A stretch of 8,052 nt of DNA from Candidatus Methanophagales archaeon (GTDB taxonomy: Archaea > Halobacteriota > Syntropharchaeia > Alkanophagales > Methanospirareceae). Both the position numbers and the translations under genes were made by a program. Under the pieces are notes generated by a model. The model worked only from the letters and a program-made list of their open reading frames with translations, was not told the DNA's origin and searched no databases. Position 1 is the stretch's first letter, and each line of letters begins with the position of its first letter. This document shows, piece by piece, positions 4,847-8,052 of the stretch. The DNA lies in contig JAUWVD010000042.1 of the NCBI GenBank assembly GCA_030617585.1, positions 1 to 8,052 of the forward strand, given 5' to 3'.

Positions 4847-6286
4847 ATGGGGCTATTTGGAAAGAAGCATCATCCGAAACTGCTAAAGACGCAGAGAATT
4901 AGCTATAGTGATTTATTTTTCACATTACGGCTTTCAAGAGGCGACCTGACACTAAAGCCCATCTTCATCGTTGCGAGTGTGGAGCTCGGCAACAGCACCA
5001 CTAAAACTATATTGAGTGCGACCGACCTGAAAAGCGGGAAGACATATATATTGGATAAAGCGGTCCGGATGACACGAGAAGCACTAGCACATGAGGCTGC
5101 ATTTTGTCATACGATAACGATGGTCGAGCTTTCTGAAGATTCTATTGCACAGTTAGTGGCTAAGACGCTGCAAGAATGCACAAGTGCTGCCGGAATCAGC
5201 ATTCCCGATTTACATTTCGTTGTACGGTCCTCAGGAGTAACAGCGGGATTCTCTTCTATAGATGAAATGCAGGGCGTAATAAAAGCTCTAGCTAATGGCT
5301 GCATGCTTGCAGGAATCCCACCGCGAAAGATGATCTCGCCTATGACAGTAAATGACATCCATCCCGACCTGAGGAAATTTTCACGGATGGAGAAGACATA
5401 TTTTGATGGCGCTGTGACCAGTAACGAAGCACCTGCGGGCGAGTCCTTAGTAGCGAATGAAATGGAGGGCGAGCTTGTAACCGCGGGGCTTAAGGAAGCG
5501 GCGAAATGGCTCGATGTTGACTATCGAAATCCCGTTCTATCATTGGATTTTGGCACTACTCTCGCTGGTCGTGTGACCGATGACCAAGAGCCTTATTCAA
5601 AAGTTACAGGTAGTTTCTGTGGCCTGGCAGGAGCAATCCCCGATGCCTTTATTTCTCATATTGTAAGCGAGAAATATCCTTCTGTACTTGATTGCCCACA
5701 GGGTAACTTAAAGCGAAAAATAAAGAGGGACGTGGTGAAAAGTTATGCCGAAGATGTCATGAGACATTTGAGAGTAGAGAAGATTATGTCCGGAACGCTT
5801 TTTGGCGGGTCCCCGGTAAATGTGGATGCGGCGAGGAAAGGTGGCGTCACGCTGATAGGCGTAGATGCAGGAGATAACCTTTCAGACCTGCCTAAGATAG
5901 CAGAGATAGGTGCAGATGTACATCGTGAAGAGAGCATGTGCTATGTTATGGCAGTAATAGACGAGGTGACGGCATGTGTCGTTGAGGAGTTAGTAGGGAT
6001 AGCAAAAGAGGAAGGGATATTATTACCCGATACGAAAATAGGTATCACCGGTAGGGCGGGTATTACCGGGAAGAAGCCAGAGTTAATACTGGAGAAGTTG
6101 AGTGACCTATTTGGTAGGAATATGGACAAAGAGGTGATATTCGTAGATGATGCGCTTGCGAGGGGTGCCGCGGTTCTTGGAAGATGTATGCACCAATTTG
6201 GAAGCCCTGGAAATCCTATAGGTGGCACCCAAGGCAGTGGGTGCGTCTCGGGCCAGAGGATAAAAAAGCAAAAAAGGAATATATAA
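4847..6286 (+). CDS. mmp14: Methanogenesis marker protein 14 (ASKHA-fold ATPase, activase-like)
   Basis: The 479-residue protein matches methanogenesis marker 14 as I remember it, a family found in methane-metabolising archaea and of unproven function. It has the acetate kinase/Hsp70/actin ATPase layout: phosphate-1 loop SVELGNSTTKT (44-54), FVVRSSGVTAGF (124-135), the family stretch VANEMEGELVTAGLKEAAKW (202-221), phosphate-2 motif LDFGTT (233-238), CGLAGAIPDA (258-267), an adenosine-like motif IGITGRAGITG (398-408) and VDDALARGAAVLGRC (433-447), ending with NPIGG (456-460). This architecture relates it to BcrAD/BadFG/HgdC activators and corrinoid-reactivating ATPases. I see no membrane segment, and the nine cysteines form no obvious [4Fe-4S] motif. 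It is transcribed divergently from mtrE across 150 bp, which suggests, by inference only, a role in maintaining Mtr. AGGAG (10 nt spacing) supports the start. The family call is firm; the role is open. Confidence 0.88.
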   Translation: MGLFGKKHHPKLLKTQRISYSDLFFTLRLSRGDLTLKPIFIVASVELGNSTTKTILSATDLKSGKTYILDKAVRMTREALAHEAAFCHTITMVELSEDSIAQLVAKTLQECTSAAGISIPDLHFVVRSSGVTAGFSSIDEMQGVIKALANGCMLAGIPPRKMISPMTVNDIHPDLRKFSRMEKTYFDGAVTSNEAPAGESLVANEMEGELVTAGLKEAAKWLDVDYRNPVLSLDFGTTLAGRVTDDQEPYSKVTGSFCGLAGAIPDAFISHIVSEKYPSVLDCPQGNLKRKIKRDVVKSYAEDVMRHLRVEKIMSGTLFGGSPVNVDAARKGGVTLIGVDAGDNLSDLPKIAEIGADVHREESMCYVMAVIDEVTACVVEELVGIAKEEGILLPDTKIGITGRAGITGKKPELILEKLSDLFGRNMDKEVIFVDDALARGAAVLGRCMHQFGSPGNPIGGTQGSGCVSGQRIKKQKRNI

Positions 6287-6289
6287 ATA
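6279..6289 (+). promoter_or_regulatory. Candidate internal promoter for mmp17-mmp7
   Basis: ATATATAAATA, preceded by the purine run AAAAAAGGA, is a close match to an archaeal BRE/TATA element and overlaps the mmp14 stop codon. Transcription would start near 6310, giving a leader of about 40 nt that contains the mmp17 ribosome binding site. A second A/T element, TTTATAAAATA (6310-6320), is less suitable because the start would fall inside that site. Together they suggest mmp17-mmp7 can be expressed apart from mmp14. Confidence 0.45.
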
Positions 6290-6336
6290 AGTTACTAAAT
6301 TTATGTTTTCTTTATAAAATAAAGGCAATAAGGAAG

Positions 6337-6344
6337 AAGGTGAT
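6337..6344 (+). promoter_or_regulatory. Ribosome binding site deciding the mmp17 start
   Basis: AAGGTGAT, a good complement to the 3' end of archaeal 16S rRNA, sits 4 nt before the ATG at 6349. It fixes this start rather than the in-frame ATG at 6184, which would add 55 residues lying almost entirely within the end of mmp14. Confidence 0.7.
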
Positions 6345-6348
6345 TGAG

Positions 6349-6894
6349 ATGGAGGTAAAAGTAGAAGGGGGGAGTGATTTTGCAAATGAATCATACACGA
6401 AGATCTGTCAGGATACTTTTCGAGATGCCGGGCTAAGAAGTAATATAGACCATGTATATATGCATTGCAACCCGAAGGAGTTCGTTTTTGTTATCGCTAC
6501 TAAGATAGGGCGTGTGTCAAGACCTGTTACGGTATGGGACGTAACACTCCGGGAAGAAAAAAAGTTGAGGATTACAACAGAGAAATATGCGCCTAAATTA
6601 CTTGCCTCACTTTGGGATAAGTACGGAGAGAAAGTTGAGCAAGTAGGCAGATTGGAGCTATTGTTAAAATTAGAGGATAATGAAATAGAGGAACTCTTAA
6701 AGTTGGTGCTTTATGATCCGAAAGATGATTTAGTAACACGGATTTTGTATGCTTTAGATACTATAATACCAGAAGGTGCAAGAGTTCGGTCGCCTATGCG
6801 TTCTGCCAATTCCGTTGCTATTATAGCTTCAGAAAATCCGATAGGGGAAGAACAGAAGAATAAAGTGGAAGAGATGGTGAGTGAGTATGTATAA
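6349..6894 (+). CDS. mmp17: Methanogenesis marker protein 17
   Basis: The 181-residue soluble protein matches the marker 17 family in length (about 185) and context. It begins MEVKVEGGSDFANESYTKIC, followed by a region rich in beta pattern (VYMHCNPKEFVFVIATKIG, 36-54), then VTVWDVTLREEKKLRI (60-75). A helical, acidic stretch LELLLKLEDNEIEELLKLVLYDP (102-124) follows, and near the end EGARVRSPMRSANSVAIIASE (142-162). From published work as I recall it, Mmp17 is a subunit of the ATP-driven methyl-coenzyme M reductase activation complex with McrC, Mmp3, Mmp7 and component A2. The sequence itself shows no catalytic motif; Cys20 and Cys40 are its only cysteines. Its final 8 nt overlap mmp7, so the two are translationally coupled. 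The chosen start uses AAGGTGAT and removes a 55-residue extension over mmp14. Confidence 0.87.
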   Translation: MEVKVEGGSDFANESYTKICQDTFRDAGLRSNIDHVYMHCNPKEFVFVIATKIGRVSRPVTVWDVTLREEKKLRITTEKYAPKLLASLWDKYGEKVEQVGRLELLLKLEDNEIEELLKLVLYDPKDDLVTRILYALDTIIPEGARVRSPMRSANSVAIIASENPIGEEQKNKVEEMVSEYV

Positions 6895-7780
6895 GATAAT
6901 GATGTTTGAAGGGGGAGTGTATAAGTTTTACGAGTTGAAAGAGTTAGTAGGGGATTTAGGCGGGTTTATATTGCAAGAATCTGTTATGCAGACCGAGACT
7001 ATGATGCATTTAGCATTCCCCGAAGAGGATGAGCGAGAAATAAGGGATAAGATAAAGGAACTCGGTGGGAAGTTCAAGGAGTTGGCTCTGGCTGGAACGG
7101 AGATAATAGTAGTTGTTCCTTCTCTTGGAAAGCATCACGCTGTCGATCCGATGTGTGATATAGCAGAATTTCTGCGTAGAAGTGGTGCGATCACTAATAT
7201 GATGGGGCTGGCCCGGGGCGTTGGACGAAGGATAGCGCAGATGACAACGCAAGAGAAGCGGATAATAGAGGAATTTGATGCGGCAGTGTTTATTTTTGGT
7301 ACTTTTGAAGAGTGCATAGAAGAGAAAGTGAAATTATGTGAAAAAATTGACATACCATATATAATAGTAGGAGGCCCTTCAGAAATGGAATTAGAGCATT
7401 ATGTAGGTGGTGTAGGACGGAAGACTGCCAGAATGAGAAATAAAGATGAAATAGAGCGGTTATACGCAGTGGCTTCGGAGTTAGAAAAAGCTTTGGCTGA
7501 GAAGAGGTTAGATATAGAGGAGGACCCAATAGCTGCTTCTCCTTTGTTCATAAAAGATATGATAGAAATGACGATTCTGCCTAAAGCAGGAGAGGAATTG
7601 CCTAATGTTATACAACTGGATGGATTACGAGTAAAGATAGAAGAGGAGGACATAGAGAAGATAAAAGAGATAGAAATAGGGAATAAGAAACTGTCAGAGA
7701 TTTGTGAGATAAAGAAATCACCATATACTGGGTATCTGCTGAAGATAAAATCAGAAGCAATAACAGGGGCTTTGTTTTGA
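6887..7780 (+). CDS. mmp7: Methanogenesis marker protein 7
   Basis: The 297-residue protein is recognisable as methanogenesis marker 7 from MFEGGVYKFYELKELVGDLGG (6-26), LAGTEIIVVVPSL (68-80), HHAVDPMCDIAEFLRRSG (83-100), then TNMMGLARGVGRRIAQ (103-118) and DAAVFIFGTFEECI (131-144), plus PYIIVGGP (157-164) and HYVGGVGR (171-178). The C-terminus (about 180-297) is charged and more variable. Family knowledge, as I recall it: Mmp7 belongs to the complex that reductively activates methyl-coenzyme M reductase, which carries complex Fe-S clusters. Cys90, Cys143, Cys151 and Cys273 are the only cysteines here and are possible ligands. I chose the ATG at 6887 (GGTGA at 6876-6880, 6 nt spacing) over the GTG at 6881, which has no room for that site and adds only two residues. 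It overlaps mmp17 by 8 nt. Length is typical (about 300). Confidence 0.9.
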   Translation: MYKIMMFEGGVYKFYELKELVGDLGGFILQESVMQTETMMHLAFPEEDEREIRDKIKELGGKFKELALAGTEIIVVVPSLGKHHAVDPMCDIAEFLRRSGAITNMMGLARGVGRRIAQMTTQEKRIIEEFDAAVFIFGTFEECIEEKVKLCEKIDIPYIIVGGPSEMELEHYVGGVGRKTARMRNKDEIERLYAVASELEKALAEKRLDIEEDPIAASPLFIKDMIEMTILPKAGEELPNVIQLDGLRVKIEEEDIEKIKEIEIGNKKLSEICEIKKSPYTGYLLKIKSEAITGALF

Positions 7781-7816
7781 TAAGGCACACACCCCATCAT
7801 TTCCACTCCAACTGAC

Positions 7817-7828
7817 TTTTTGGTTTTT
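7817..7828 (+). terminator. T-rich terminator candidate after mmp7
   Basis: Two T5 runs (7817-7821 and 7824-7828) separated by GG lie about 37 nt past the mmp7 stop in the convergent gap. Archaeal termination often needs only such oligo-T tracts, so this is a reasonable end for the mmp17-mmp7 transcript. No clear hairpin precedes it. No comparable T run is seen on the opposite strand for the convergent gene. Confidence 0.45.
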
Positions 7829-7838
7829 GCAATCTTAT

Positions 7839-8052
7839 TCACAGATCGGGAACAGTATCAAGAAATTTCTCCTCGTTTGTATACACTACATTTCCCACTA
7901 TGATAACATCTGCATAGCTCTTCATCTCGGTAGCCCTCTCCTTTGTGTCTATTCCACCACCGTAGAACAGTGATGCTTCGCTTATTGATTCACTCAAATC
8001 CTTTACGAGTTTTGAGTCCCCGTATGTCCCACTATATTCTATATATATGATA
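7839..8052 (-). CDS. Geranylgeranylglyceryl phosphate synthase, C-terminal part (5' end outside window)
   Basis: Translating the minus strand from the window edge gives 70 residues ending at the TGA at 7839-7841. They include IIYIEYSGTYGDSKLVKDL, SLFYGGGID, TKERATEM and YADVIIVGNVVY. This matches the end of the archaeal GGGPS barrel, which joins geranylgeranyl diphosphate to sn-glycerol-1-phosphate in the first step of ether-lipid synthesis. IEYSGTYG and YGGGI belong to the C-terminal substrate and phosphate-binding loops, and VGN(V/A)(V/I)Y is the final strand. The closest pattern I remember is the Archaeoglobus fulgidus enzyme, a group I GGGPS, where IYIEYSGTYG, LFYGGGID and VGNVIYE occur. 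Methanobacteriales enzymes differ in this region. It is convergent with mmp7 across a 58-nt gap and functionally unrelated to the rest of the window. About two thirds of the protein lies outside. Confidence 0.88.
   Translation of the reverse strand, partial: IIYIEYSGTYGDSKLVKDLSESISEASLFYGGGIDTKERATEMKSYADVIIVGNVVYTNEEKFLDTVPDL

Noticed and set aside
6184..6348. Upstream in-frame ATG that would lengthen Mmp17 by 55 residues
   Set aside because: The extension lies almost wholly over the conserved end of mmp14. AAGGTGAT directly before 6349 and the family length support the shorter start.
6881..6886. GTG start two codons before the chosen mmp7 ATG
   Set aside because: The GGTGA site would abut the GTG with no spacing. 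The ATG at 6887 has a 6-nt spacing and gives the family-like N-terminus.
7399..7842. Minus-strand open frame of 147 codons opposite mmp7
   Set aside because: It conflicts with the conserved mmp7 frame over its whole length, and its Ser/Ile/Phe-rich product resembles no family.
1..8052. CRISPR arrays, tRNA/rRNA genes, insertion sequences, toxin-antitoxin or defence genes
   Set aside because: I found no regularly spaced repeats, no cloverleaf or rRNA-like stretches, and no transposase or defence motifs. Nearly all sequence is explained by mtr, marker and GGGPS genes.

Overview
The window is archaeal and comes from a methane-metabolising archaeon, either a methanogen or an anaerobic methane/alkane oxidiser. 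Three things show this. There is a complete-order mtr operon (tetrahydromethanopterin S-methyltransferase), there are three methanogenesis marker proteins (Mmp14, Mmp17, Mmp7), and there is the end of a gene for the archaeal lipid enzyme geranylgeranylglyceryl phosphate synthase (GGGPS). The GGGPS tail is of the Archaeoglobus/Halobacteriota type rather than the Methanobacteriales type, and base composition is moderate. I therefore lean to a Halobacteriota lineage (Methanosarcinales/Methanomicrobiales-like, or ANME-1/Methanophagales-like). The lineage call is inference.

Layout. Positions 1-4696, minus strand, read from right to left: mtrE-mtrD-mtrC-mtrB-mtrA-mtrF-mtrG-mtrH, the canonical archaeal order, with mtrH running off the left edge. 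Gaps are 1-54 nt, and most Shine-Dalgarno sequences sit in the last codons of the preceding gene, so translation is probably coupled. Positions 4697-4846 are a divergent intergenic region with a good TATA box for mtr close enough to the ATG to predict a nearly leaderless mRNA, and a weaker promoter for the plus strand. Positions 4847-7780, plus strand: mmp14 (an ASKHA-fold ATPase related to radical/corrinoid enzyme activators), then mmp17 and mmp7, which overlap by 8 nt. Positions 7781-7838 are a short convergent gap with a T-rich terminator candidate. Positions 7839-8052, minus strand, hold the 3' end of the GGGPS gene.

How the genes work together. MtrA-H is the membrane complex that moves the methyl group between tetrahydromethanopterin and coenzyme M through the MtrA corrinoid, coupled to Na+ translocation. 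The next enzyme in methanogenesis (the first in methane oxidation) is methyl-coenzyme M reductase, and Mmp7 and Mmp17 are subunits of its ATP-dependent activation complex. Mmp14 is an ATPase of unproven role divergently paired with mtr. The locus thus places the methyl-transfer machine beside candidate activation factors for it and for the following step. The most interesting hypothesis is that Mmp14 is the ATP-driven reactivator of the Mtr corrinoid. Every gene-free stretch is shorter than 300 nt. I see no RNA genes, CRISPR arrays, insertion sequences or signs of recent transfer.
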